The notes under the pieces: generated by a model | Seen by the model: the letters and a program-made list of their open reading frames with translations, nothing else | Databases searched by the model: none | What the model was told of the DNA's origin: nothing | Part shown: positions 20,511 to 28,962 of the stretch, piece after piece | How the letters are laid out: each line of letters begins with the position of its first letter | Position numbering within the stretch: position 1 is the stretch's first letter | Made by a program: the position numbers and the translations under genes | NCBI RefSeq assembly: GCF_023712105.1 | Contig: NZ_JAMLJI010000004.1 | Coordinates: 248,001-312,000, forward strand | From: Larsenimonas suaedae | Lineage (GTDB): Bacteria > Pseudomonadota > Gammaproteobacteria > Pseudomonadales > Halomonadaceae | DNA: 64,000 bases | Direction: 5' to 3'

Positions 20511-21827
20511 ATGGGGGTAGGTGTGGCGCACATCGGGATTGTCGCTCCGGCGTTTCCAAGCCATCTCGCGGCGCTATGCGCGCTGGCGGATCGGCTGCGC
20601 GCATGCGGTCATCGGGTCAGCTTTCTGTTGCCGGAGTACTGTCGGCGCTGGGTGGGCGCAGAACACGGGCTGATCCCGGTTGACCGCGAGCACCCGTTAC
20701 CCTTGAGCGTCGAGGCGATGGTTGCCAGGGCGTCCAACCCCCGGGGGCCGCTTCGGTTCAAGCGCATGCTCGACGACGTGGCCCGGATGACCGATGTTTT
20801 ATGCGCGCGGCTGCCGGACATCATTGGCGCGGCTGGCATCGATGCCCTGCTGGTCGATCAGATGGAAACCGCGGGGGCGCTCGTGGCGCGCTCGATGAAC
20901 CTGCCTTATCTGTCGGTTGCCTGCGCGCTGCCGCTTGATCGGGATCCGGCGTTGCCGCCGCCCTTTCTGGGTTGGGCATTCGACGCCTCAGAGCAGGGCA
21001 TGAAGCGCAATCAGGGGGGCTATCGAGTCAGTGAGCTTCTGATGCGCCGGCATCGGCGTATTCTCAGCCAGTGGGCCGAGCGATTCGGTGTCGAGGCCCG
21101 CACGATGGAGGAGTGCCTTTCACCGCTCGGGACGGTTGCGCAACTGCATGAAGCGCTGGATTTTCCTCGCGCCCACCCCGCGCCCAGCCTACACCGCGTT
21201 GGCCCCTTTCGATCGGCTGCGCCCGAGCGCGCGGCTTGTCAGGCGCGCACAACTACACCGATCGATGTCTTTGCAAGCCTTGGCACGCTTCAGGGCTGGC
21301 GGTTTTCCGTGTTTCTCAATCTGGCCCGCGCCTGTCGCCGCATCCATCGAACGCTTCTGATTACCCACTGTGGCCAGCTCGATGACCGTCAGTGCGCAAG
21401 GCTTACGCGAGAAGGGGCGGAAGTCGTGGCGAATGTGGATCAGCGTGAGGTCATGACAACCGCGCGGGTGGTGGTCACCCATGGCGGCTTGAATACGGTG
21501 ATGGACGCACTCGATGCTGGGGTGCCGATGCTGGTGTTGCCGATTGCCTTCGATCAGCCCGGCGTGGCCGCGCGGGTGGTGTATCACGGGATTGGATTGA
21601 GCGCGCCATTTCGGGCTCGCCCTAAGGCACTTGCCAGGCGGCTGTCGAGGCTACTTGATGAGCCCGGCTTTTCCGCGGCAATGGCGGAGGTGATGTCTCG
21701 AGGGGAGCACCGTCAGGGCGCGTCGCGTGCCTGTGAACTGATTGAAGCCATCCTGCTCAAGCAGGCTCACGAGACACGTCCTGTTTACTCGGGCTTGGAG
21801 GCACGGTCATCAGCGGTGCGCTCCTGA
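20511..21827 (+). CDS. crtX: CrtX-like zeaxanthin/carotenoid glucosyltransferase
   Basis: A 438-aa GT1-family glycosyltransferase. The N-terminus AHIGIVAPAFPSHLAALCAL resembles CrtX of carotenoid clusters (two-domain GT-B fold), and the C-terminal UDP-sugar site is THGGLNTVMDALDAGVPMLV (HxGxxT, PxxxDQ as PIAFDQPG). CrtX glucosylates hydroxylated carotenoids such as zeaxanthin at the membrane. ATG 20511 is used; a GTG at 20523 starting VAHIGIV is an alternative. No crtE, crtB, crtI or crtY gene lies in this window. The 3' end overlaps the convergent DUF4174 gene by 43 bp. Macrolide-type transferases share this fold, so the substrate is inference. Confidence 0.75.
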   Translation: MGVGVAHIGIVAPAFPSHLAALCALADRLRACGHRVSFLLPEYCRRWVGAEHGLIPVDREHPLPLSVEAMVARASNPRGPLRFKRMLDDVARMTDVLCARLPDIIGAAGIDALLVDQMETAGALVARSMNLPYLSVACALPLDRDPALPPPFLGWAFDASEQGMKRNQGGYRVSELLMRRHRRILSQWAERFGVEARTMEECLSPLGTVAQLHEALDFPRAHPAPSLHRVGPFRSAAPERAACQARTTTPIDVFASLGTLQGWRFSVFLNLARACRRIHRTLLITHCGQLDDRQCARLTREGAEVVANVDQREVMTTARVVVTHGGLNTVMDALDAGVPMLVLPIAFDQPGVAARVVYHGIGLSAPFRARPKALARRLSRLLDEPGFSAAMAEVMSRGEHRQGASRACELIEAILLKQAHETRPVYSGLEARSSAVRS

Positions 21828-22252
21828 CGCCGCATCGGCATGCGATCGATGGTCGTGAAAAGCTCTTCGGGATTGACGAATCCGGTCTGCTGTACCTTCT
21901 TGCCGCCGTCCTTGCCGATCAGAATTACCGTCAGCGCCCCATCCGGCTTGACGCCCAGATCCTCGAGGATGGCCTCGGTTTCGGCGGTGGTCATGTCCGC
22001 GCCGTTGCGCTGACCGATGCCGTTTTCAATGGTGTAGAGCACCATGTCGCGCTCATCGAATGCAGTCTGCTGGTTCGAAATCAGCCGACGCATGCGCTGA
22101 TACCCCTGATTGCCTGCCGAGGGGGTGACCAGCACCAGAGGGCGAGCTCGCCATTGATCGCTGACAAGAGGGTTGGCCGGGTTGGCGGCCAATGCATTAA
22201 AGCTCATGAGCGCGCCTGACAGGGCGAAACCGATGTGGCCGATCCACTTCAT
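21785..22252 (-). CDS. DUF4174 periplasmic protein
   Basis: A 155-aa protein with a cleavable signal peptide (MKWIGHIGFALSGALMSFNALAA split at AxA) and a DUF4174 thioredoxin-like domain beginning WRARPLVLVTPSAG and ending with the GKDGGKKVQQTGF strand. The domain lacks a CxxC pair, so it is not a thiol oxidoreductase. It is convergent with and overlaps the CrtX gene; function unknown. Confidence 0.8.
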   Translation of the reverse strand: MKWIGHIGFALSGALMSFNALAANPANPLVSDQWRARPLVLVTPSAGNQGYQRMRRLISNQQTAFDERDMVLYTIENGIGQRNGADMTTAETEAILEDLGVKPDGALTVILIGKDGGKKVQQTGFVNPEELFTTIDRMPMRRQERTADDRASKPE

Positions 22253-22295
22253 TGCATCCTCCTTGCCGTGATCTCAGGTTCTTCGACGTGCGGTC

Positions 22296-22335
22296 TCGGG
22301 TAGTTTCGACGGGATTCAGGTAGTTTCGACGGGAT
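22296..22335. repeat. 20-bp tandem duplication at a stop codon
   Basis: Two adjacent 20-bp units (22296-22315 and 22316-22335) differ at one base (TCGGG versus TCAGG). That base creates the TGA stop of the dehydratase-like gene, so the second unit encodes its last residues and the first is an untranslated copy. Confidence 0.85.
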
Positions 22336-23134
22336 GAAGCTTGGCCTCGACCCGGTCGAGCGTGCGTTTACAGTCGCTTGCCCGAACGTGTGAGTTTTCA
22401 GCGCTTTTGGCGGCATGGAAAAGCTCAAGCGACAAGGGGCCGTTGTAGCCGGTCTGCTTGAGCGCGGCTAAGAAGTCGTCTATTGCCAGATCGCCTGCAT
22501 AGGGCAGGCAGCGGTGGTAGCGGCTCCAGTGAAGGTAGGATTCTTCCTCGAACCAGGGCGCGTCTGCCAGTTGCACGGCAAAGATGCGTTTGGCGTCGAT
22601 GGTGGCCAGTGCATCGAGCGGCTCACGGCGCGCGAGAATATGGAAGCTGTCGAGCACCAGTCCTAGGCCTGGGTGATCGACGGTCTCGACCAGATCGAGC
22701 GCCTGGCGGTAGGAGTTGATGTAGCGCCCCCACGATAGGGCCTCGAAGCCGATTCGAAATCCGCGCTGGTGTGCGAATTCCGCCATCGCAAGCAGATCCG
22801 TACACGCCTGTTCTCGATCATCGTGAGCGTTCGGAGAGCTGTTGCTGCAGGCCAGCAGCAGCGAGGTGTTGAGTGCGCCCATCATGGCCAGGCGAACCTC
22901 GAGGCGCTCGAGCTGACGCTTGAGGTTGCCGGTGGCTTCGACGTCCTTCATGGGCTGAAGTGCCGTTACTTTCAGATTCAGCGCTCGAATCTTCTGGCCG
23001 ACGTCGAAGGCACTGGCCCGACTGTGGTGAATGTCGGGCTCATAGATTTCGACACCGCCGAAGCCTGCCTGAGCGATGACATCCAGCTTATCCATCAGGT
23101 CGCCGCCAAGGCTGACGGTCGCGATGGTGTGCAT
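22316..23134 (-). CDS. TIM-barrel protein, 3-dehydroshikimate dehydratase (QuiC N-terminal) type
   Basis: A 272-aa sugar-phosphate isomerase/AP-endonuclease-2-like TIM barrel. The opening TIATVSLGGDLMDKLDVIAQ and GFGGVEIYEPDI match the dehydratase half of QuiC/AsbF, which converts 3-dehydroshikimate to protocatechuate. Metal ligands are plausible at GFEALSW (Glu), LVLDSFHIL (Asp, His), VQLADAPW and SLELFH (Glu). Many QuiC proteins carry a second VOC domain; here only the barrel exists. No quinate or protocatechuate genes are adjacent, so myo-inositol or other isomerase activity remains possible. Confidence 0.7.
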   Translation of the reverse strand: MHTIATVSLGGDLMDKLDVIAQAGFGGVEIYEPDIHHSRASAFDVGQKIRALNLKVTALQPMKDVEATGNLKRQLERLEVRLAMMGALNTSLLLACSNSSPNAHDDREQACTDLLAMAEFAHQRGFRIGFEALSWGRYINSYRQALDLVETVDHPGLGLVLDSFHILARREPLDALATIDAKRIFAVQLADAPWFEEESYLHWSRYHRCLPYAGDLAIDDFLAALKQTGYNGPLSLELFHAAKSAENSHVRASDCKRTLDRVEAKLHPVETT

Positions 23135-23211
23135 GGTGAGCTCTCCCCATTGAATGCGTGTTCAATGCCAAAGGCTAGCTTAAAACGCCACCTTCGCGAA
23201 CGCGTTCGCGG

Positions 23212-24819
23212 TTATGCGGAATGAACCTTGCGCTGTACATCCTCATGCATCGCACTGGCGTAGACGGTAGGCGGTGTACCGTCCTCATCGCGAAGGGCTA
23301 CGGTCAAACTGTAGCACATGACCAAAAACACCAATGAAAAGGGCAGTGCAGCGATAATGGCCGCGGTTTGAAGCGCCTGCAGGCCGCCTGCCAACAGCAG
23401 TACAGCGGCCACGCCGCCAAGGCCCAGCCCCCAGATGACGCGATAGAGCGTGCGGGGTTGGCTGTCGCCCATCGACAGCATGGTGCAGATCACGAGCGTG
23501 CCTGAGTCGGCCGAGGTCACAAACCAGGTCACGATCATCAGCGTGGTCAGCCCGATCATGGCGGTCGAGGCCCAGGGCACATCGAGCGCCTTGATGGTCT
23601 CAAACAGCGCCTGCGTCTTGTCCTGATTGACGATACTGACCAGGTCGACCTGATCGCCGAGCTGCAGGTGAAGCGCAGTCCCGCCAAAAATCACGATCCA
23701 GATCATCGAGCCGAGGGCGGCAAGCCCCATGCCACCGAAAATGAGCGAGCGCAGCGTTCGGCCCTTGGAGATGCGGGCAACGAACATGCCGACGTAGGGG
23801 CCCCAGGAGAACCACCAGCCCCAGTAGAAGAGCGTCCACCAGCCCTGCCACTGATCGTCCGGGTTCGGGTCGACCCAGAACCCCATTTGAATGGCGTGGC
23901 TCAAATAGTCACCGACCGTGGTCGAAAACAGCCCGAGCAGATACGTGGTCGGCCCGGCAATCAGAAAAAACAGCACCAGAATCAGGCTCAGGTGAATATT
24001 CCATTCGCTGAGCATGCGGATGCCACGTTTAAGGCCCGTGCAGACCGAAAGGGTTGCCAGAAGCGTCACGGTGCCGATCAGTATCAGTTTGGCCGTCGGT
24101 GAGATCGGAATGCCAAATAGCGCGTTGAGCCCGGCATTCATCTGCGAGACACCAAGCCCCAGTGTGGTGGCCGTGCCGAACAGCGTACTGAAAATGGCCA
24201 GCAGATCGACCAGATGCCCGATCGGGCCGTAGATGCGGTCCTTGATCAGCGGATAGAGCGCCGAACGCGGTGTCAGCGGCAGCCCACGACGGTAGGAAAA
24301 GTACCCAAGAATCAGGCCGACCGTGATGTACACCGCCCAGCCGTGAAGCCCCCAGTGAAAGACCGTGATGCGAAGCGCGAGCTCGGCGGCGGCCGTGCCC
24401 CCCGGCGCGGTATTTTCAAGCGCGGCGTAGGGGTTGCCTTGAAAGTGCGACATTGGCTCTGCCACGCTCCAGAACAGCAGTCCGGTGCCGACGGCGGCGC
24501 TGAAGAGCATGGAAAACCAGGAGAAATTGCTGAATTCGGGGACATCGTCATCACGTCCGAGCCGAACGCGCCCGACCGGGCTGGCCCCGAGGTAGATGGC
24601 AAAGAACAGAAGGCCACCGATCGCCAGGATGTAGTACCAGCCAAGGCGCTGCTCGATGAACGCCATGGTGGCGTTGAATGTGTCGCTGGCGCGGTCCGGC
24701 CAGAGGACTGTAAAGGCGATAAACGCCAGTACCGTTGCAAATGAAGTGATCGCCAGAGGCTTATCGACGCCTGTAAACAGGCCGTTCGCCGGGCGTTGCC
24801 CAGCGTTTAGATCAGACAT
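23212..24819 (-). CDS. BCCT family compatible-solute transporter
   Basis: A 535-aa, 12-TM sodium- or proton-coupled carrier for betaine, choline or carnitine type solutes. The family signatures GTGLLFWSVAEPMSHF and TLFYWGWWFSWGPYVGMF, the latter with the aromatic substrate box, are intact. The short C-terminal tail (about 30 residues) is modest for an osmosensing member. Uptake of such solutes fits a salt-adapted organism. It is monocistronic; the substrate (betaine or ectoine) is not decided by sequence alone. Confidence 0.93.
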   Translation of the reverse strand: MSDLNAGQRPANGLFTGVDKPLAITSFATVLAFIAFTVLWPDRASDTFNATMAFIEQRLGWYYILAIGGLLFFAIYLGASPVGRVRLGRDDDVPEFSNFSWFSMLFSAAVGTGLLFWSVAEPMSHFQGNPYAALENTAPGGTAAAELALRITVFHWGLHGWAVYITVGLILGYFSYRRGLPLTPRSALYPLIKDRIYGPIGHLVDLLAIFSTLFGTATTLGLGVSQMNAGLNALFGIPISPTAKLILIGTVTLLATLSVCTGLKRGIRMLSEWNIHLSLILVLFFLIAGPTTYLLGLFSTTVGDYLSHAIQMGFWVDPNPDDQWQGWWTLFYWGWWFSWGPYVGMFVARISKGRTLRSLIFGGMGLAALGSMIWIVIFGGTALHLQLGDQVDLVSIVNQDKTQALFETIKALDVPWASTAMIGLTTLMIVTWFVTSADSGTLVICTMLSMGDSQPRTLYRVIWGLGLGGVAAVLLLAGGLQALQTAAIIAALPFSLVFLVMCYSLTVALRDEDGTPPTVYASAMHEDVQRKVHSA

Positions 24820-24933
24820 GAAGTGGGCTTTTTCAAAAGATTAACCGACCATCCTAGCAAGTTTAACGCAAGGGCGTCACCTCGATGGTCGGCATCGAGG
24901 CAAGGCGTGAGTGGCGTGAGTGCATTGAGTGAA

Positions 24934-25815
24934 TCACGGGCGCATGCGCTGGGAGGAAAGCTTCTGGCTGGCTTCATGAATGCGTTGGGCCTCCGGGTCC
25001 TTGAACTCAACATCCTGATCGTCGGTATTTTCCGGCAGGAATGAGGGCTTGAATACGCCACTAAGATCATCGTAGTCGATCGAGAGCGTAATTTGGCCCA
25101 TCGCATACGGTGCGATTTCGTAGGTCTGGTAGGTGATCAGCAGTCGGTCGCTTAAAAGTGCCACGTTGTCAGTAGGCGTGAAGGGCCATTTTTCCTTGAA
25201 CTCATCACCGAGGTTCTGCGCATCGAGCCAGCGTTGGTGCGCATTTTTTTCAAGCGCGACCAGTGTATCCCGGCCGCCCTTGGCCAGCATGTCGTCAAGT
25301 GTGATCTCGCGCTGCAGGCGCGTGTCGTAGTTGAAGTAGCGCAGCTGAGCGTTGCCATGGGCGCCGCCGGTGAACGCGTAGCCGTTGAGGGCGATCACCA
25401 CGGTATGGTCGTAATGATCGAGCATGTTGGCGCTTAACTGCGCGTTGTAGTCCGGATGGCCCTTGGCGTGCTTGAAAAACGTGTCGACAAAATCGCTCAG
25501 GGAGTCGTTGGTTTCGGACGCATTACCGAGCTTGCCCAGTGCTTTCAAAAGCGCTTCGTTGAGCGGTGGCCGGTTGGGAAACCGGTAATAGCTCAGGTCA
25601 ACGGAGGGGCATGCGTCTGTCTTGCAGTCCTCCGGCGTGATGTGGCGGCTGACCGGTACGCTCTTGAGTGATTCAAGCTTGCCCGGAAGGCTATTCGGAT
25701 TCGAGCTCGGGTCGGCCACCTTGAAGGCGCGCAGGTTGCTCTGGGCAACCTCGGAAAGCTTGGGTTGGCAGCCTGCAAGTGCAAGGAGTGCGATCAACAG
25801 AAGGGGAGCACGCAT
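24934..25815 (-). CDS. RsiV-like (DUF3298) lipoprotein
   Basis: A 293-aa lipoprotein (lipobox LAGC at residue 15). After a variable N-terminus come a DUF4163-like domain and the C-terminal DUF3298 domain (ALNGYAFTGGAHGN, DYDDLSGVFKPSF). In Bacillus RsiV this fold binds lysozyme and controls a sigma factor; in gammaproteobacteria it occurs as free lipoproteins of unknown role. It is 18 bp behind the NlpC/P60 gene and probably in its operon, suggesting a cell-wall-related job. Confidence 0.82.
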   Translation of the reverse strand: MRAPLLLIALLALAGCQPKLSEVAQSNLRAFKVADPSSNPNSLPGKLESLKSVPVSRHITPEDCKTDACPSVDLSYYRFPNRPPLNEALLKALGKLGNASETNDSLSDFVDTFFKHAKGHPDYNAQLSANMLDHYDHTVVIALNGYAFTGGAHGNAQLRYFNYDTRLQREITLDDMLAKGGRDTLVALEKNAHQRWLDAQNLGDEFKEKWPFTPTDNVALLSDRLLITYQTYEIAPYAMGQITLSIDYDDLSGVFKPSFLPENTDDQDVEFKDPEAQRIHEASQKLSSQRMRP

Positions 25816-25833
25816 GGTGGATGCAGGCCTCGC

Positions 25834-26346
25834 TCAGTTGCGCGGGCCGGCGACGCCCAGAAAGTGGTGTCGCCAGTAGCGCTTGGTGATGTTTGAAACC
25901 CGAACGGTGCGGCCAGCGCCCGGGGCGTGAATCATTTCGTTATTGCCGATGTAGATGCCGACGTGACTTGCACGGCCTCTCGGACCAAAGAACAGCAGGT
26001 CGCCGGGGCGTGCCCGCTCACGGCGTGGCAGGTTCTGAAACTGCTGGTTCGAGGTTCTGGGAATCGAAATGCCGGCGCTCTGATAGCTTCGCTGCGTCAG
26101 GCCACTGCAATCGAGGCCGGATGCCGTGGTACCGCCCCAGCGATAGGGCGTTCCAAGCGCGTTTTTGGCACTCGAGACAATCAGGGCCTGAGTCATGTCG
26201 AGGCTGTAACCGTCCTGAGTTTCAAGTGCGGGCCTTGAACTGGCGCAGCCGCTCAGACCGATCACGACCCAAAGTCCTACAAGCGTCAGCACGACCCGGG
26301 GCAGAGCGGCAGCGTTTGGGAATGACAGGGGCAGTGCGTAAGCCAT
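25834..26346 (-). CDS. NlpC/P60 (C40) peptidoglycan endopeptidase, lipoprotein
   Basis: A 170-aa outer-membrane lipoprotein (lipobox LSGC near residue 33) with a C-terminal NlpC/P60 domain. The catalytic Cys is in GLDCSGLTQ, the His in ASHVGIYIGN, and the third polar residue is the His of MIHAPG. It resembles Spr/MepS-type DD-endopeptidases that cleave peptide cross-links to let the sacculus grow. It is the first gene of a two-gene unit with the RsiV-like lipoprotein. Confidence 0.9.
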   Translation of the reverse strand: MAYALPLSFPNAAALPRVVLTLVGLWVVIGLSGCASSRPALETQDGYSLDMTQALIVSSAKNALGTPYRWGGTTASGLDCSGLTQRSYQSAGISIPRTSNQQFQNLPRRERARPGDLLFFGPRGRASHVGIYIGNNEMIHAPGAGRTVRVSNITKRYWRHHFLGVAGPRN

Positions 26347-26530
26347 GACAATGATCCTTTCGGCAAGCAGGTAGGTGCAGGGCGCGCGTAAGCCGTGCTC
26401 CGAGCTATTTCGGGCTCATGATGAAACGCCCAACCGTCTTCGGCAATGGGTATCTCGAACGCCACGCTTGACCTCAAGGCTCTATCGGCCGCCGAGTTGA
26501 AAACTGGGAGACGCCGCGCGTTCGACGACC

Positions 26531-27607
26531 TCAGTGCGACGGCAGCCGCCCGGCAAGGTACTTGGCAAGCGGCGGGCCGATGGCAAGGACCATCAAAAAG
26601 CGTACGGTCTGAAACGTCATGATAAAACCGATATCGACGTTGCTCGAGGCGGAAATGATCGCGATCGAGTCAAGTCCACCGGGGCTTGTGGCCATGTAGG
26701 CCGTTAACGGATCGACGTCGAACGCGTACACGAGCACGGTCGCAATCAGCCCGCACAGCGTGATCAGTGACACGATCGACAGGATGATCTTTGGGAGGGC
26801 CCGGGTCGCGTGGCGCATGATGGCGGGGGTGAATCCGAGACCGATTCGCCAGCCCAATACGGCGTAACTGATCGCGAGCAGCCATTCCGGCAACTGAAGC
26901 GTAACGGCACCACTCATGCTCAAAAGCGAGCCTGCGATCATCGGTACCAGCAGCTGGCCGGCCGGTAGCTTGAGCTTCAGGCCCGCGTAGCCGCCGATCG
27001 CGGCAATCAGGAGGGTCTGGGTGAAATCAACGGCATCGAGCGTTGGAAACCAGTCGATCGCCTGGGCACCGACGGCGTCCTCCGGCAGGAACAGGCGCGC
27101 GATGACAGACGCCAGCACCGCCACGAACAGCACCCTCAAATACTGCATGAAGGCCACCAGGCGCATATCGGCGCCCTGTGATTCGGCCAGAAGCATCATG
27201 ACCGAGGCGCCGCCGGGCGACGAGCCCCAGATGGCGGTCGTACCCGGCAGCACCTGCCACTTGGCCATCAACCAGCCAAGCACGCTGCTTGCGAAGATGA
27301 CCAGAAGCGTGACCGCCAGAAACAGCCACCAGCTGTTGGCCAGATTACCAATGATGGAAACATCCATGCTCGAGGCGATCATGCAGCCGATCAGCGTCTG
27401 CGCCATGAAGAAAAGGGGCCGGGCGATGCGAAGCGGGCTGCCTCGCAGGCTGAACAGGATGCCCGCGATCATCGGCCCCAAAAGCAGCGCCGCAGGCAGG
27501 CGCACAAGCTCGAGCGCGGCTGCAAAGGCCGCCGAGACCGCCAGCAGCAGCGGCCATTGAAGAGTGGCCGGCAGCCTCGAAAGCCGCAGATGAAGCAGGT
27601 GCTTCAC
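26531..27607 (-). CDS. AbrB family membrane protein (putative permease)
   Basis: A 358-aa protein of the AbrB/AmoA-like family (TIGR03082) with two repeats of about five helices each; the conserved loops GPMIAGILFSLRG and TSPGGLDSIAIISASS mark the repeat ends. Despite the name AbrB regulator of aidB, these are integral membrane proteins, probably transporters. It lies 4 bp downstream of the YecD-like hydrolase gene, so the two are cotranscribed and likely controlled by the divergent TetR regulator. Confidence 0.85.
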   Translation of the reverse strand: MKHLLHLRLSRLPATLQWPLLLAVSAAFAAALELVRLPAALLLGPMIAGILFSLRGSPLRIARPLFFMAQTLIGCMIASSMDVSIIGNLANSWWLFLAVTLLVIFASSVLGWLMAKWQVLPGTTAIWGSSPGGASVMMLLAESQGADMRLVAFMQYLRVLFVAVLASVIARLFLPEDAVGAQAIDWFPTLDAVDFTQTLLIAAIGGYAGLKLKLPAGQLLVPMIAGSLLSMSGAVTLQLPEWLLAISYAVLGWRIGLGFTPAIMRHATRALPKIILSIVSLITLCGLIATVLVYAFDVDPLTAYMATSPGGLDSIAIISASSNVDIGFIMTFQTVRFLMVLAIGPPLAKYLAGRLPSH

Positions 27608-27611
27608 GTGC

Positions 27612-28181
27612 TTACGCCCCGAAGGCGAGCTGGTCGCTTTTAATCACTCGGGCGATTCTTGGAAAGATGTTGTCGACCGGAAATTCGTGCAGCTCGGCGC
27701 TGAAGCTGGTGCAGAGATCTTCGAGGATGACCACGTCATACCCCAGTTCCCAGGCGCTGCGCGCGCTCGATTCCACGCCCATGTTGGTCGCGATGCCGGT
27801 AAATACGACGGTCTTGATGCCGCGTCTTCGCAGCTGAAGATCGAGGTCGGTGCCGGTAAAGGCGCCCCAATGATGCTTGAGGGCGTGCAGGTCGCCATCG
27901 TGGGCCAGGCCCGGCTCGAGCGTGTCCCACTCAGGCGGCATGCCGGCGTCGGGGCGTTTGGCAGGCAGATCCACGCGGTTGCTTGGTGCGTCCTTGAAAT
28001 CCGGCCCCCAGTTGACCCGAACCCAGGTCATGGTGGCGCCTGCCTGGCGCACGCGCTCGGCCAGGGAGGCGGTGGCCTGGACAATGTCTTCGCCGGTTCG
28101 AGGGGCGAGCGACATGCCGGTGATGCCTTGTTGGAGATCGATGGCAATTACGGCGGTGGTGGTCGGGTCGAGTTGGATCAT
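27612..28181 (-). CDS. Isochorismatase-family hydrolase, YecD-like
   Basis: A 189-aa isochorismatase-like protein closely matching E. coli YecD (conserved WGAFTGTDLDLQLRRRGI and ELGYDVVILEDLC). The N-terminal Asp (VIAIDLQQG) and the Lys (ALKHHWG) of the usual triad are present. The nucleophilic Cys position reads ATNMGVESS, so Gly replaces Cys. This is shared with YecD and EntB-type members and rules out a thiol amidase. It is the first gene of the unit with the AbrB-type permease, divergent from a TetR gene. Confidence 0.85.
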   Translation of the reverse strand: MIQLDPTTTAVIAIDLQQGITGMSLAPRTGEDIVQATASLAERVRQAGATMTWVRVNWGPDFKDAPSNRVDLPAKRPDAGMPPEWDTLEPGLAHDGDLHALKHHWGAFTGTDLDLQLRRRGIKTVVFTGIATNMGVESSARSAWELGYDVVILEDLCTSFSAELHEFPVDNIFPRIARVIKSDQLAFGA

Positions 28182-28262
28182 GACGGTGTTCGCTCACTGT
28201 CGTAAAGAACTTGCGGTTGCTTTCAGGGTGCGGTCGACGCCTTGGGTCGGCCATGATATACA

Positions 28263-28304
28263 TGAGGCTATCCTCACAAAACGAATTTTATGAAGATGGC
28301 TTCA
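28263..28304. promoter_or_regulatory. Tandem operator sites for the divergent TetR regulator
   Basis: Two dyads of the same design lie 28 bp apart: TGAGGCTATCCTCA (28263-28276) and TGAAGATGGCTTCA (28291-28304). Both are TGARG-N4-CYTCA and both are followed by CAAAA. The second overlaps the start codon of the TetR gene, the first the region between the divergent promoters. Autoregulation and control of the yecD-like unit are inferred. Confidence 0.6.
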
Positions 28305-28904
28305 CAAAAGTCAAATGACGGCCACCAGGCGCGCACGCCCAAGCGCGAACGGGGCAAGGCGCGGGTCGAGGCGCTCTTGAGCGCGGCGACGCAGGTGTTT
28401 GCGGCGAAGGGATTTGATGCCGCCACCATGACCGAGATTGCCGGAGCGGCGGGCGCGCCGATCGGCTCTCTGTATCAGTTCTTTCCGACCAAGACCGCGC
28501 TTGCCAGAACGCTGCTCGAGCGCTACGGCGCGCACATGAGCGCGCACTTGAGCGCCATCGAACAGGCCGTGCCCACGCTTTCGCTTGACGTGATCGTTGC
28601 ACGCCTGCTCGGACTTTTAACCTCGCTTGCCGAGGAGCGTCGCTGCGCCATGGCGCTATTGGACGCGAAAAGCGTACCGCCCGAGCAGCGGCAAACCCTT
28701 AGGAAGGGGTTACGCGAAGGCACGGCGCGGGTGTTGGTGGCGTATGCCCCTGAACTTTCGGCGAGTGAGGCCGAGGTGGCCGCGGTGGTGGTGGTCAATG
28801 CGATGCGGGCGATGGTGCATCTGGGGGAGGAGCGCTGCGCCGAGCAGGCCCGCGCTCAATGGCAGGCCATGCTGGTCGCGCATCTGCGAGGGCTGCCTGG
28901 TTAG
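28290..28904 (+). CDS. TetR/AcrR family transcriptional regulator
   Basis: A 204-aa regulator with an N-terminal TetR helix-turn-helix (residues about 22-68: VFAAKGFDAATMTEIAGAAG and GSLYQFFPTKTAL) and an all-helical ligand-binding C-terminus of unknown specificity. The ATG at 28290 or the in-frame ATG at 28296 could be used; both lie inside an operator-like dyad. It is divergent from the YecD-like and AbrB-type genes, its likely targets, and upstream of gloA. Confidence 0.9.
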   Translation: MKMASQKSNDGHQARTPKRERGKARVEALLSAATQVFAAKGFDAATMTEIAGAAGAPIGSLYQFFPTKTALARTLLERYGAHMSAHLSAIEQAVPTLSLDVIVARLLGLLTSLAEERRCAMALLDAKSVPPEQRQTLRKGLREGTARVLVAYAPELSASEAEVAAVVVVNAMRAMVHLGEERCAEQARAQWQAMLVAHLRGLPG

Positions 28905-28911
28905 GCTTGCA

Positions 28912-28923
28912 CCCTGTACAGGG
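28912..28923. promoter_or_regulatory. 12-bp perfect palindrome upstream of gloA
   Basis: CCCTGTACAGGG lies 8 bp after the TetR stop and 40 bp before gloA. It could be an operator for gloA or part of a weak terminator for the TetR gene. Confidence 0.35.
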
Positions 28924-28931
28924 CGAGATAC

Positions 28932-28953
28932 CCTTGAATGACACCATTCAAGG
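28932..28953 (+). promoter_or_regulatory. Hairpin covering the gloA ribosome-binding site
   Basis: CCTTGAATG, loop ACAC, CATTCAAGG is a perfect 9-bp inverted repeat. The right arm contains the start of the Shine-Dalgarno AAGGAG (28950-28955), so folding of the mRNA would hide the ribosome site. It could equally be a DNA operator. Confidence 0.55.
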
Positions 28954-28962
28954 AGTTTGATC

